From positions 248,001 through 312,000 of the forward strand of contig CAWEPB010000007.1 of NCBI GenBank assembly GCA_963810815.1: a DNA stretch of 64,000 nucleotides, given 5' to 3'. Origin of the DNA: CAVQWT01 sp963810815 (GTDB lineage: Bacteria; Pseudomonadota; Gammaproteobacteria; Burkholderiales; Casimicrobiaceae). Under the pieces are notes generated by a model. It was not told where the DNA came from. It was given only the letters and a program-made list of their open reading frames with translations, and ran no database searches. Shown here in pieces: positions 35,574 to 44,014 of this stretch. The number at the start of each line of letters is the position of its first letter. The first letter of the stretch is position 1. A program made the translations under genes and the position numbers.

Positions 35574-35737
35574 GTAGCCCTCCTGCGCGGGTCGCGCCGC
35601 GCGATGCCGCGGCATGGACGAGACCTTAGCGCTCCGGCAGGGCAGGCGCACCTGTCAGTTGTGACAGGGGACGTGGCTGCGCGAGGGGTCGAAGCGGCGC
35701 CGCGCGGGAGCACTCGCGCCGGCGCAAGACCGATGCC

Positions 35738-35816
35738 GGGCGCGGGCTACTCGTGGCGCAGCGCGTCGATGGGCGTGCGGGGCGCGGGCTACTCGTGGCG
35801 CAGCGCGTCGATGGGC
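35738..35816. repeat. 42-bp period direct duplication at the macB 3' end
   Basis: A 37-base unit is repeated exactly at 35738-35774 and 35780-35816 with a period of 42. The unit covers the last 9 codons and the stop of the permease gene on the minus strand, so a second copy of the C-terminus and stop lies just past the real one. Confidence 0.85.
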
Positions 35817-37021
35817 AGCAGCCGCGACGCCTTGCGCGCCGGATAGAAGCCGAAGAAGACGCCGACGGCCGCGGAGAAGCCGAAGGCGAGGATGACGGCG
35901 GTCGCGTTCATCTCGGTGCGCCAGCCGGCGAAGTACCCGACGGCGTACGACGCCGCGGCGCCCAGCGCGATGCCGATCAGGCCGCCGATCAGCGCCAGCG
36001 TCACCGCCTCGACCAGGAACTGGGTGAGGATGTCGTGGCCGCGCGCCCCCACCGCCATCCGCAGGCCGATCTCGCGCGTGCGCTCGGTCACCGACACCAG
36101 CATGATGTTCATGATGCCGATGCCGCCGACGACCAGCGACACCGACGCGACGGCCGCGAGCAGCAGCGCCAGGATCTTCGAGCTCGTTTCCTGGGCGGTC
36201 AGCACGTCGGACAGGTTGCGGACGAAGAAGTCGTCCTCCTGGTTCGCCGCGAGGCGGTGCCGCTGCCGGAGCAGGTCGCGCATGTCCTGCTCGGTGGACG
36301 GCATGTCGGCGCCCTCGCGAACCTTGACCGTGATCGACTGCACGTTGCGCGAGCGCACCTGGGTGCCGCCGAGGACACGCTTTCTCGCCGTCGAGATCGG
36401 AATCAGCACGACGTCGTCCTGGTCCTGGCCGATCATGCTCTGGCCCTTGCGCTCGAGCACGCCGACCACGGTGTGCGGCACGCGCCGGATGCGGACGGTC
36501 TCGCCCACGGGATCGGCGTCGCCGAACAGCGACCGGGCGACGGTCTGCCCCAGCACCACGACCTTCGCCGCGCCGTCGACGTCCGACGCTTCGATCGGCT
36601 TGCCGCTCGCGACGCTCCACTCGCGCGCCACCATGTACTCGGGCGTGACGCCGAGGATCTGCGTCGCCCAGTTGCTGTTGCCGAACACGGCCTGGCCGCT
36701 GCCGCGCAACTGCGGCGCGGCGACCGCGATCCCGGCCACGTCCCGCTGCAGCGCATAGGCGTCGTCCTCGGTGATCGTCGTCTGCGAGCCCGAGCCCTGG
36801 CGCACGCCGCCGGCGGTGAAGTTGCCCGAAAGGATGATGATCAGGTTCGATCCCAGGCTCCGGATCTGGTCCTCGACGCGCGCCTGCGCACCGGCGCCGA
36901 CCGCGACCATGGTGATGACCGCCGCGACGCCGATGATGATGCCGAGCATCGTCAGCGCCGAGCGCAGCTTGTTGACGCGCAGCGCCGACAGCGCGATCCG
37001 CAGGGTGGCGAGGAAGCTCAT
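35789..37021 (-). CDS. macB: MacB-like ABC transporter permease
   Basis: A 410-residue permease of the MacB/FtsX type. One membrane helix at the N-terminus (LRSALTMLGIIIGVAAVITMV), a large periplasmic domain (about residues 45-275) and three helices near the C-terminus, with VVGGIGIMNIMLVSVTERTREIGLRMAVGAR after the second. MacB normally fuses this part to its ATPase; here the ATPase is a separate gene overlapping by ATGA. With the MacA protein it would form a tripartite exporter for small molecules or peptides, powered by ATP. The 3' end is duplicated. Confidence 0.86.
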   Translation of the reverse strand: MSFLATLRIALSALRVNKLRSALTMLGIIIGVAAVITMVAVGAGAQARVEDQIRSLGSNLIIILSGNFTAGGVRQGSGSQTTITEDDAYALQRDVAGIAVAAPQLRGSGQAVFGNSNWATQILGVTPEYMVAREWSVASGKPIEASDVDGAAKVVVLGQTVARSLFGDADPVGETVRIRRVPHTVVGVLERKGQSMIGQDQDDVVLIPISTARKRVLGGTQVRSRNVQSITVKVREGADMPSTEQDMRDLLRQRHRLAANQEDDFFVRNLSDVLTAQETSSKILALLLAAVASVSLVVGGIGIMNIMLVSVTERTREIGLRMAVGARGHDILTQFLVEAVTLALIGGLIGIALGAAASYAVGYFAGWRTEMNATAVILAFGFSAAVGVFFGFYPARKASRLLPIDALRHE

Positions 37022-37797
37022 GGCGCGCGCGCGACCGGCCGGTCGGGCCGGGTGGCGTCGGTGGCGGCGATCGCGGGCGGCGCGGCCACGCCGGCGACGG
37101 CGACCAGCGGCGTCTGCCGGACGTCGGTGATCACCCGGCCGTCGCGGAAAGCCAGGCGCCGCGACGCGTACGCGGCGATGTCCTGCTCGTGGGTGACCAC
37201 GACGATGGTGATGCCGCGGCGATTGAGTGCCTGCAGCAGCGCCATCACCTCGATGCTGGTCGCCGAATCCAGCGCGCCGGTCGGCTCGTCGGCGAGGATC
37301 AGCTTGGGGTCGTTGACCAGCGCGCGGGCGATGGCCACCCGCTGCTGCTGGCCGCCGGAGAGCTGCGCCGGATGGTGGTGCTCGCGGCCGGCGAGGCCCA
37401 CCTCGGCGAGCCGCGCGTTCGCGCGCGAGTGGCGCTCGCCGGCCGCCACTCCGGCGTACAGCAGCGGCAGCTCGACGTTTTCCTGCGCGCTGGTGCGGGG
37501 CAGCAGGTTGAACTGCTGGAACACGAACCCGATGAGCCGGTTGCGCACGTCGGCGAGCGCATCGCCGTCGAGATGCGCGACGTCGCTGCCGGCGAGGCGG
37601 TAGTCGCCGGAGGTGGGCCGGTCGAGGCAGCCGACGACGTTCATGAACGTCGACTTGCCGGAACCGGAGGGCCCCATCACCGCGACGAACTCGCCTTCGC
37701 CGATGTCGAGCGTCACGCCGTCGAGCGCGCGGACCTCGGTCTCGCCCATTCGGTAGACCTTGACCAGGTCGCGGACGGCGACGAGCGGCGAGTTCAT
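37018..37797 (-). CDS. MacB-like ABC transporter ATP-binding subunit
   Basis: A 259-residue ABC ATPase of the LolD/MacB family. Walker A is GPSGSGKST (residues 42-50), the signature LSGGQQQRVAIARAL near 145, Walker B LILADEPTGALDS near 168, and the switch His in VVTHEQD near 201. An Ala/Pro tail of about 35 residues follows the ATPase core. It overlaps the permease gene by four bases and starts 25 bp after the macA stop, so all three are one operon. Confidence 0.9.
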   Translation of the reverse strand: MNSPLVAVRDLVKVYRMGETEVRALDGVTLDIGEGEFVAVMGPSGSGKSTFMNVVGCLDRPTSGDYRLAGSDVAHLDGDALADVRNRLIGFVFQQFNLLPRTSAQENVELPLLYAGVAAGERHSRANARLAEVGLAGREHHHPAQLSGGQQQRVAIARALVNDPKLILADEPTGALDSATSIEVMALLQALNRRGITIVVVTHEQDIAAYASRRLAFRDGRVITDVRQTPLVAVAGVAAPPAIAATDATRPDRPVARAP

Positions 37798-37822
37798 CGG
37801 TGCGAGCCCCGCCCCGGCCCCG

Positions 37823-39415
37823 TCAGAACGGCAACCTGGGTGCGGCGGTCGCCGCCTTCGCGGCGGTGGCCCCGCGCTCGACGTTGCCGACGATCACCTC
37901 CGCGCCCTCCGCCAGATCGCCGGATGCGACTTCGGTGGCGTTGCCGTCGGTCAGCCCGAGTCGCAGGGGCGTCTCGCGCGGCTTCCCGCCGTCGAGCGTG
38001 AATACCCGACCCGAGGTCGACGTGCCGCGCCCGGTTTCGGCGGCGACGATGTCGGCGTACAGCTTCTGCTGGTCGGGCGTCAGCATCGCGTTGATCTTCT
38101 GCCGGACTTCGCCGCGGATGCGCTCGCCGCGGCTGCGGCGGTCGGCCTCTGGCGCCTCGCGCAGTTCGGCCATCCGCGTGCGCTGCTCGGCGAAGATCTC
38201 GTCGAGGCGGGCCTGCTGGGCGGCGTCGAGCTTGAGCTGCTCGACCAGCCGCTGGCGTCGCGCCTGGGCATCGCCGGCGCTGCCGCCGGCGGAGCCGCCG
38301 CCCGTGGTCGGCGCGGCGCCATCGTCCTTGGCGGCGGCGACTCCCGGCGGGCGGTAGCGCAGCGCCGCGTTCGGCACCTTGAGGACGTTCTCGCGCGTGT
38401 CGGTGACGATGCGCACGTTGGCGGTCATGCCGGGCACCAGCGACAGGCCGGGGTTGTCGGTGGCGACGACGACGGTGTAGGTGACGACGTTCTGCACGGT
38501 GACGGCCGCCTTGCGGATCTGCTTGACCGTGCCGTTGAACGTGCGCCCCGGGAAGGCGTCGACCGTGTAGGTCGCGCGCTGGCCGACGCGGATCCTGCTG
38601 ATGTCGGACTCGTCGATCGCGACGTCGACCTGCATTTGCGAGAGATCCTGCGCGATCGAGAACAGCTGCGGCGTGTTGAAGCTGGCCGCGACCGTCTGCC
38701 CGGCGTCGATCTGGCGCGAGATCACGACGCCGTCGACGGGCGCGACGATCGACGTCCGTGCCAGATCGACGCGCGCCGTCGCGAGCGCCGCCTCGCGCTG
38801 CTTGACCGTGGCTTCGGCGTTGGCGACGCCGGCCTCGGCGGCGCGCAGCTGCGCCTCGGTCGTTCGCACCGCCTCCGCTGCGCCCTGCTCGACGAAAACC
38901 GCCTTGTCGAGCTCGGCGTCGGAGATGAATCCCTTGGCGACCAGCATCTTCTTGCGGTCGGCATCGCGCTTGCCGTCGGCGGCGGTCAGCTTCGCGCGCA
39001 GCACCTGCGACTGCGCCGCGGCGACGTCCCCGCGGCGGGCGAGGAGCGACGTCTTGGCGGCATCGAGGTCGGCCTCGGCCTGCCGCACCTTGAGCTCGAA
39101 GGTCTCGGGGTCGATGCGGGCGAGGATCTGGCCCTTCTTCACCGGCGAGTTGAAATCGACATAGAGGTCCTTGATCTGGCCCGACACCTGCGAGCCGACC
39201 AGCACCGTGGTGACGGCGTTGAGCGTCCCCGACGACGACACCACGGCCGTGATGGCGCCGCGCTCCACCTTCGCCGTGCGGAACGATGGCGCGGTGTCAC
39301 CGCGCAGCATGGTCCACGCGGCGACCGCAATGGCGCCGATCGCGACGAGCGCAGCGACGATCCACGGCCAGCGGCGGTGCGCCCGCGGGCGCGAGGAACT
39401 CAGGTCGGAATTCAT
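37823..39415 (-). CDS. macA: MacA-like periplasmic adaptor with LTxxQ insert
   Basis: A 530-residue membrane fusion protein. An N-terminal anchor (residues 16-34) is followed by the lipoyl half AVTTVLVGSQVSGQIKDLYV, a coiled-coil hairpin around 110-215, and the second half with APVDGVVISRQIDAGQTV. Between the beta-barrel and the membrane-proximal end, residues about 362-462 form an insert with a Gly/Ala linker and two LTxxQ-like motifs (KLDAAQQ near 396 and MLTPDQQ near 444), as in Spy/CpxP proteins. The adaptor would link the MacB complex to an outer-membrane channel. No tolC gene is in the window. Confidence 0.86.
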   Translation of the reverse strand: MNSDLSSSRPRAHRRWPWIVAALVAIGAIAVAAWTMLRGDTAPSFRTAKVERGAITAVVSSSGTLNAVTTVLVGSQVSGQIKDLYVDFNSPVKKGQILARIDPETFELKVRQAEADLDAAKTSLLARRGDVAAAQSQVLRAKLTAADGKRDADRKKMLVAKGFISDAELDKAVFVEQGAAEAVRTTEAQLRAAEAGVANAEATVKQREAALATARVDLARTSIVAPVDGVVISRQIDAGQTVAASFNTPQLFSIAQDLSQMQVDVAIDESDISRIRVGQRATYTVDAFPGRTFNGTVKQIRKAAVTVQNVVTYTVVVATDNPGLSLVPGMTANVRIVTDTRENVLKVPNAALRYRPPGVAAAKDDGAAPTTGGGSAGGSAGDAQARRQRLVEQLKLDAAQQARLDEIFAEQRTRMAELREAPEADRRSRGERIRGEVRQKINAMLTPDQQKLYADIVAAETGRGTSTSGRVFTLDGGKPRETPLRLGLTDGNATEVASGDLAEGAEVIVGNVERGATAAKAATAAPRLPF

Positions 39416-39536
39416 GGGACTTTCAGGCGGGTGAACCCGGGGAACGTGGAGAAGGATCGGAGAGCGGGCAGGAAGGGAACCGGGCAGCGCTGCGAGGGCA
39501 CGCGCGACGATGCGCCGGGTGCCGCGGGGGACGGGT

Positions 39537-41057
39537 TCAGCCGTTCTTCGCCATTGCCGCCTGCTGGTCGGAGAGTTCGCGCCGCATGGCCCGCAGCCGC
39601 GTCTCGACCACCGAGTAATCGTAGAAATTGCCGTCGTTGGACTTGAGCGCCAGCTCGAGCTGGGTGACGGCACCGCGCAGGTCGCCGCGCCATGCGTAGA
39701 GCTCGGCCTGGTGGCGATGCTGCTGGGTTTTCTGGCCGAGGGCCGCGTAGGCCTCGGCCGCAGTCCCGTGCAGCGGACCCGCGTCCGGAAAGCGCAGGAT
39801 CTGCGGCTCGAGGAACGCGACGGCGTCCTTCGGCCGGCCGGCCTTCAGCAGGGTTTCCGGGTAGTCCTGGATCAGCTGCATCTTGTTCGGGTACTTCGCC
39901 AGCGCCGCCTCGAACCGGCGCAGCGCCTCGGGGTAGTCGCCCGAGGCCTTGTAGACGTGCGCGCCCATCGCCGCGATCATCGGATGCGACGGCCCCATCT
40001 TCTCGACGCGGGCGAACTCCTCGCGCGCGGCCGCGGTCTGGTCCGCGCGCACCAGCGCCGCGACCCTGCCGTAACGGGTCGCAAGCTCGCTGTTGTACTT
40101 CTGGTCGACCAGCGCCGCGTCGAACCATTGCACGGCGTCGGCCGGCGTTCCGACGTAGCTTCGCAGCAGCGCACGGACGAGGTGGAAGTCGAGCGAGTCG
40201 GGCACCTGCCGGTAGGGCAGGCCGTCGGAGCGGCTCTGCGCCTCGGCGATGCGCTCGTACGTGATCGGGTGCGTGCGCAGGTAGGACGGCGCCGTGCCTT
40301 CGGCGTACCGCGCCGAGCGCTGCAGTCGCCCCATGAAGGTCGCCATGGCGTTCGGGTCGAATCCCGCGGCAGTGAGTCGCGTGAAGCCGATCCGGTCCGC
40401 TTCGTACTCGTGCTCGCGGGTGTAGTTGAGCTGCGACTGGATCGACAGCGCCTGGGCCGACGCGATCGCGGCCGACGCCATGTCGCCGGCCGACGAGGAC
40501 TTCGAGCGGGACGCGAGCACGGCGGCCGCCAGCGCGGCGAGCGAGTACATGATCGATCGCTGCGAGCCGACGGCGGAGCGCGTCAGGTGCCGCTGCGTGA
40601 CGTGGGTGATTTCGTGCGCGAGCACCGAGGCGAGTTCGGATTCGCTCTGGGCGAGCAGGATGAGGCCCATGTGCACGCCGATGTAGCCGCCCGGGAGCGC
40701 GAAGGCGTTGATCGACGAGTCGGCGATGGCGAAGAAATCGAAATCCTGGCGGCTGTCGTTGCCCGCGGCGACGAGCCGGTGCCCGAGTTCGTTGAGGTAG
40801 TCGTTGACCTCGGGGTCGTCGAGATACCCGCCCGAGGCGCGGATCTGGCGCACGATCGATTCGCCCAGCTTGCGCTCCTGCGTCGGCGTGATCAGCGACT
40901 GCGATTCGTCCCCGAGGTCCGGCAGGGTCTGGGCCACCGCCGCGCCGGGACCCAAGGTCTGCAGCGCGAGCGCGGAGGCCGCCAACGTGGCGACCATGCG
41001 GCGCCGGAGCGTGCCGGAACGCGCGGAGGGGAGGGCGGGGCGGGGATGGGATCGCAC
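39537..41057 (-). CDS. bepA: BepA-like M48 metalloprotease with TPR repeats
   Basis: A 506-residue periplasmic zinc protease. A signal peptide ends GAAVAQ near residue 43. The active-site AHEITH (HExxH) is at residues 147-152, with the third ligand Glu in HEYEADRIG near 218. The C-terminal half (from about 290) contains TPR-like helices such as SGDYPEALRRFEAALAKYPN. This is the BepA/YfgC architecture, which assists or degrades outer-membrane proteins such as LptD. An internal ATG (MVATLAAS) would shorten the leader by 20 residues. It is 120 bp upstream of macA on the same strand. Confidence 0.88.
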   Translation of the reverse strand: MRSHPRPALPSARSGTLRRRMVATLAASALALQTLGPGAAVAQTLPDLGDESQSLITPTQERKLGESIVRQIRASGGYLDDPEVNDYLNELGHRLVAAGNDSRQDFDFFAIADSSINAFALPGGYIGVHMGLILLAQSESELASVLAHEITHVTQRHLTRSAVGSQRSIMYSLAALAAAVLASRSKSSSAGDMASAAIASAQALSIQSQLNYTREHEYEADRIGFTRLTAAGFDPNAMATFMGRLQRSARYAEGTAPSYLRTHPITYERIAEAQSRSDGLPYRQVPDSLDFHLVRALLRSYVGTPADAVQWFDAALVDQKYNSELATRYGRVAALVRADQTAAAREEFARVEKMGPSHPMIAAMGAHVYKASGDYPEALRRFEAALAKYPNKMQLIQDYPETLLKAGRPKDAVAFLEPQILRFPDAGPLHGTAAEAYAALGQKTQQHRHQAELYAWRGDLRGAVTQLELALKSNDGNFYDYSVVETRLRAMRRELSDQQAAMAKNG

Positions 41058-41108
41058 GATGATAAGATGAACCGGAAGGCCGTAAGTTCACTGATTCCGG
41101 AGACCTCC

Positions 41109-41684
41109 GTGCCGCGCAAGACCGCCGCGACCGCAGCGCAACCCGAGGCTTTACCGACGGACGCCGCCACGGTCGGGACGCGGTCCGGGTCCCATTTTAC
41201 GCACTTCGATGCCGCCGGGCAGGCGCACATGGTCGACGTCGGGGAGAAAGCTGTAACCAGACGTGTCGCGCGGGCCGGGGGACGGATCGTCATGCAGCCT
41301 GCCACGCTGGCCCTGATCCGGGGCGGGACGGCAAAGAAGGGGGACGTGCTGGGTGTGGCGCGGATCGCCGCGATCCAGGCATCCAAGCGGACTTCGGACC
41401 TGATCCCGCTGTGCCATCCGCTTGCGCTGACGCGCGTGGCCGTGACATTCACGCTCGATGCGGAGTCGTCGTCGGTGGCCATCGAGGTCACCGCCGAAAC
41501 CACCGGTCCGACCGGGGTCGAGATGGAAGCGCTGACCGCTGCGTCCGTCGGGCTGCTCACCATCTACGACATGTGCAAGGCCGCCGACCGCGGCATGCGC
41601 ATCGACGCCGTTCGCCTGCTCGAGAAATCCGGCGGCAAGTCCGGCCATTTTCTGGCCGAACCGTTGGGGTCAGGTCGAATTTAG
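41109..41684 (+). CDS. moaC: Cyclic pyranopterin monophosphate synthase MoaC
   Basis: A 191-residue molybdenum-cofactor enzyme that converts the GTP-derived 8-cyclo intermediate to cyclic pyranopterin. THFDAAGQAHMVDVGEKAVTRR, DLIPLCHPLALT, GVEMEALTAASVGLLTIYDM and CKAADRGM contain the conserved His, Glu, Asp and Lys positions. GTG 41109 has GGAG six bases upstream; ATG 41067 is possible but overlaps the bepA leader. The last six codons (LGSGRI and TAG) come from the left arm of the inverted-repeat element, so the natural end has been replaced. Confidence 0.88.
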   Translation: MPRKTAATAAQPEALPTDAATVGTRSGSHFTHFDAAGQAHMVDVGEKAVTRRVARAGGRIVMQPATLALIRGGTAKKGDVLGVARIAAIQASKRTSDLIPLCHPLALTRVAVTFTLDAESSSVAIEVTAETTGPTGVEMEALTAASVGLLTIYDMCKAADRGMRIDAVRLLEKSGGKSGHFLAEPLGSGRI

Positions 41685-41890
41685 GTCAGTCACCCCGACC
41701 GACACCGCGGTGGCGGGTCGTCCGAATGCCACGCCGGCAGCGTGGCGGAAACACGGCGGACTCGCCATCGGCTGAATGGACGATACCGCAGGCGGGCCGC
41801 TGGTGCTCGGATTCCTGGTACGAACGGATGGGGCATGGGACCGCGGATCGCCCCACGAGGCCGGCCGACCTAAATTCGACCTGACCCGAT
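41664..41890. mobile_element. 227-bp inverted-repeat element (REP/MITE-like), copy 1
   Basis: The ends are 24-base inverted arms (41664-41687 and 41867-41890) matching at 22 positions, with core GGGGTCAGGTCGAATT on the left and its complement on the right (one G changed to C). The 179-base interior has no gene; it holds a perfect 7-bp stem GCCACGC/GCGTGGC at 41728-41746. The arms supply the stop codons of both flanking convergent genes. A second copy is at 52907-53155. Short non-coding palindromic units of this kind are usually moved by an unlinked REP-associated (RAYT) transposase, not present here. Confidence 0.78.
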
Positions 41891-42931
41891 TTGGCGTTGC
41901 CGCACGGCGACGGCCTGGCGCTGGCGGGACGACGCGAGCAGCGCGTCGATGAGGTCGTGGACGCGCAGGGCGGCATCGCCGTCGTTGGCCGGCGCCGGGC
42001 CGCCGTACAGGGCGTCGACGAACGCGCTGATCAGCGCGCGATGCGCGTCATGGGTGAACGCCATCGGATCGGCGCCGCCGCCGGTGGCCTCGCCGTCGCC
42101 GACAGTCTCGCGCCGCCCGTCGCGATGGAACAGCTCCAGCCGCCCGGACGCCAGGACGGCGGTCGCATCGGTGCCGGCGAGCTCGATGCGTTCCGCGAAG
42201 CCCGGGAAGGCCGCCGTCGTCGCGTCGACCGCGCCGAGCGCGCCGCCGGCAAAGCGCAGCGCACCGGCGACGGTGTCCTCGGTCTCCATCCGGTGCGCGG
42301 CCGACGTCGCCGCGAACGCGACCACCTCTTCCAGCGCGGGCGTCAGCGACAGGAAGAGGTCGAGCGTGTGGATGGCCTGCGTCATCAGTACGCCGCCACC
42401 GTCGCGGACCAGGGTGCCGCGGCCCGGCTCGTCGTAGTACGACTGCGGTCGCCACCAGCGCACCGACGCGGAGGCGTTGGCGAGCGCGCCCAGCGCCCCG
42501 GTGCCCACCCGCTCGGCCAATGCCAGCGCGGCCGGCCGGTAGCGGTGCTGGAACACGACGGCGAGCATGACCCCTGCGCGTCGACAGGCGGCGACGACGG
42601 CCTCGGCGTCGGCCAGTGTCGCCGCGAGCGGTTTCTCGAGCAGCACGTGCTTGCCCGCGGCCGCGAGCCGTTCGACCAGCGGACGATGTGCCGCCGGAGG
42701 GGCCAGCACGATCGCCGCGGATATCGTGCGGTCATCGAGGATGGCGTCGAGGTCGCCCGTCACCGGGAACGGAAATCGCTGCGCGAACGCCGCGCGCCGA
42801 GCTTCGGTCGGGCTGAATGCGGCGGCGACCTCGATCCTGTGCTGCAGGTCGACCAGGCTTCGGGCGTGCGGCCCGGAGGCCATGCCGAGTCCGATGAGGG
42901 CGATGCGGGGGCGGGACGTGGGGCGGGACAT
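41870..42931 (-). CDS. Gfo/Idh/MocA family oxidoreductase
   Basis: A 353-residue NAD(P)-dependent oxidoreductase. The Rossmann motif IALIGLGMASGPHARSL opens the protein (residues 9-25), EKPLAATLADAE near 98 contains the conserved Lys-Pro, and GGGVLMTQAIHTLDLFL near 178 holds catalytic-site Asp/His. Members act on sugars, inositols and sugar acids. It is divergent from the uronate operon and could act on a related sugar. The last residues (GSGRI) and TAG come from the right arm of the inverted-repeat element, the mirror image of the moaC end. Confidence 0.85.
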   Translation of the reverse strand: MSRPTSRPRIALIGLGMASGPHARSLVDLQHRIEVAAAFSPTEARRAAFAQRFPFPVTGDLDAILDDRTISAAIVLAPPAAHRPLVERLAAAGKHVLLEKPLAATLADAEAVVAACRRAGVMLAVVFQHRYRPAALALAERVGTGALGALANASASVRWWRPQSYYDEPGRGTLVRDGGGVLMTQAIHTLDLFLSLTPALEEVVAFAATSAAHRMETEDTVAGALRFAGGALGAVDATTAAFPGFAERIELAGTDATAVLASGRLELFHRDGRRETVGDGEATGGGADPMAFTHDAHRALISAFVDALYGGPAPANDGDAALRVHDLIDALLASSRQRQAVAVRQRQIGSGRI

Positions 42932-43012
42932 TGGGGCGCCTGGACCGGGAGAAGGGGGACGGTCCGAAACATACCTCAGCCGGGGCCGGTGGCGCCGGCG
43001 GCGTCGGTCATT

Positions 43013-43039
43013 TGGTCGGGTGGTTGGACCACTTGACCA
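43013..43039. promoter_or_regulatory. 27-bp dyad operator for the FadR-type regulator
   Basis: Two nested inverted repeats share the same centre (43026): outer TGGTC/GACCA and inner GTGGT/ACCAC. The core TGGTTGGACCA fits the TNGTNNNACNA pattern recognised by FadR-type GntR proteins. The right half overlaps the TTGACC -35 box, so binding would block transcription of the operon that begins with the regulator itself. Confidence 0.65.
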
Positions 43040-43061
43040 CACCCGGGTCGGGGATTAGAGT
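43033..43061 (+). promoter_or_regulatory. Predicted sigma-70 promoter of the uronate operon
   Basis: TTGACC at 43033-43038 and TAGAGT at 43056-43061 are separated by 17 bases. The regulator's start codon follows about 100 bases later. The -35 box lies within the dyad operator. Confidence 0.55.
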
Positions 43062-43162
43062 GCGCTCACCCCCCGCGCCGTCCGCGTCGCGGGCCAGGCC
43101 GTACGGCGCCCCGACGAGAGGCTCCGACGGCGGTGCGGCAAGCTGCCGCCACGGAGGTCGCG

Positions 43163-44014
43163 TTGCCGCTGAAGACCGTCGAGCCGACACGGCTGTACCG
43201 CCAGATCGCGGGGCAGATTGCCGTGCTCATCGACGACGGCGAATTCCCCGCCGGCAGCCGCCTGCCGCCCGAGCGCGCGCTGGCGCAGATGCTCGGCGTG
43301 TCCAGGACGTCGGTGCGCGAGGCGATCATCGCCCTCGAGATCGCAGGGCGCGTCGAAGTTCGCGTCGGCACCGGCATCTTCGTGCGCACGGCGTCGTCCA
43401 GGGCGGCGCCGCGTCCGGCGCAGGCCAAGCCGGCCGGGTCCGCGCCCGCGCCCCTGCCCGACGGAGGCGCCAGCCCTTTCGATCTCCTCGCCGCGCGCGC
43501 GCTGATCGAAGGTGAAGTCGCCGCGCTCGCCGCCCGGCGCGCTCGGCACGCCGACCTCGCCGCCCTCAAGGCCACCATCGACGAAATGCGCTCGCTGGCC
43601 GGTGAAGCCGACTTCGCCGGACGCGATGCCGCCGATCGCGCCTTTCATGTCCGGCTCGCCGAAGCGTCGGGCAACGACGCGCTGCCCGCCGTCGTCGCGG
43701 GCCTGTGGGACCAGCGCTGCGGCGACCTGTGGACCCGGACCGAGCGCCACTTCCACACCCCCGCCCTCCGGGCGAAGACCATCGACGACCATGCCGCCAT
43801 CGTGGCCGCGCTGGCGGCCCGCGACCCCGCCGCCGCCCGCGCCGCGATGCACCGCCACCTTGCCCGTGTCGCGCGCGAGTTCCAGCGCGGCTTCGAATCC
43901 ACCGACGGTGCGGGAATGAAGCCCGCGCCGTCCGCCGCGGCGACCGTCGCGCGGCGTGCATCACGTACCACTCCGGCGACCCGCCGGCCAACTCGAGGAG
44001 GAATGCAGCCATGA
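43163..44014 (+). CDS. FadR/GntR-family regulator of the uronate operon
   Basis: A 283-residue repressor-type protein. The winged helix-turn-helix is LYRQIAGQIAVLIDDGEFPAG followed by LPPERALAQMLGVSRTSVREAI (residues 10-55), the FadR signature. After a Pro/Ala linker, the FCD effector domain (about 110-245) shows LIEGEVAALAARRA, an Asp and three His expected to bind metal (AFHVRLAEASGN, HAAIVAAL, MHRHLARV). I chose TTG 43163 since GGAGG stands five bases before it; GTG 43133 is an alternative. The stop overlaps the dctP start (ATGA). UxuR/ExuR/GntR proteins of this class respond to uronates. Confidence 0.82.
   Translation: MPLKTVEPTRLYRQIAGQIAVLIDDGEFPAGSRLPPERALAQMLGVSRTSVREAIIALEIAGRVEVRVGTGIFVRTASSRAAPRPAQAKPAGSAPAPLPDGGASPFDLLAARALIEGEVAALAARRARHADLAALKATIDEMRSLAGEADFAGRDAADRAFHVRLAEASGNDALPAVVAGLWDQRCGDLWTRTERHFHTPALRAKTIDDHAAIVAALAARDPAAARAAMHRHLARVAREFQRGFESTDGAGMKPAPSAAATVARRASRTTPATRRPTRGGMQP

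Noticed and set aside
41688..41866. Small ORFs inside inverted-repeat element copy 1
   Set aside because: Short frames exist but none has a ribosome-binding site or is shared with copy 2.
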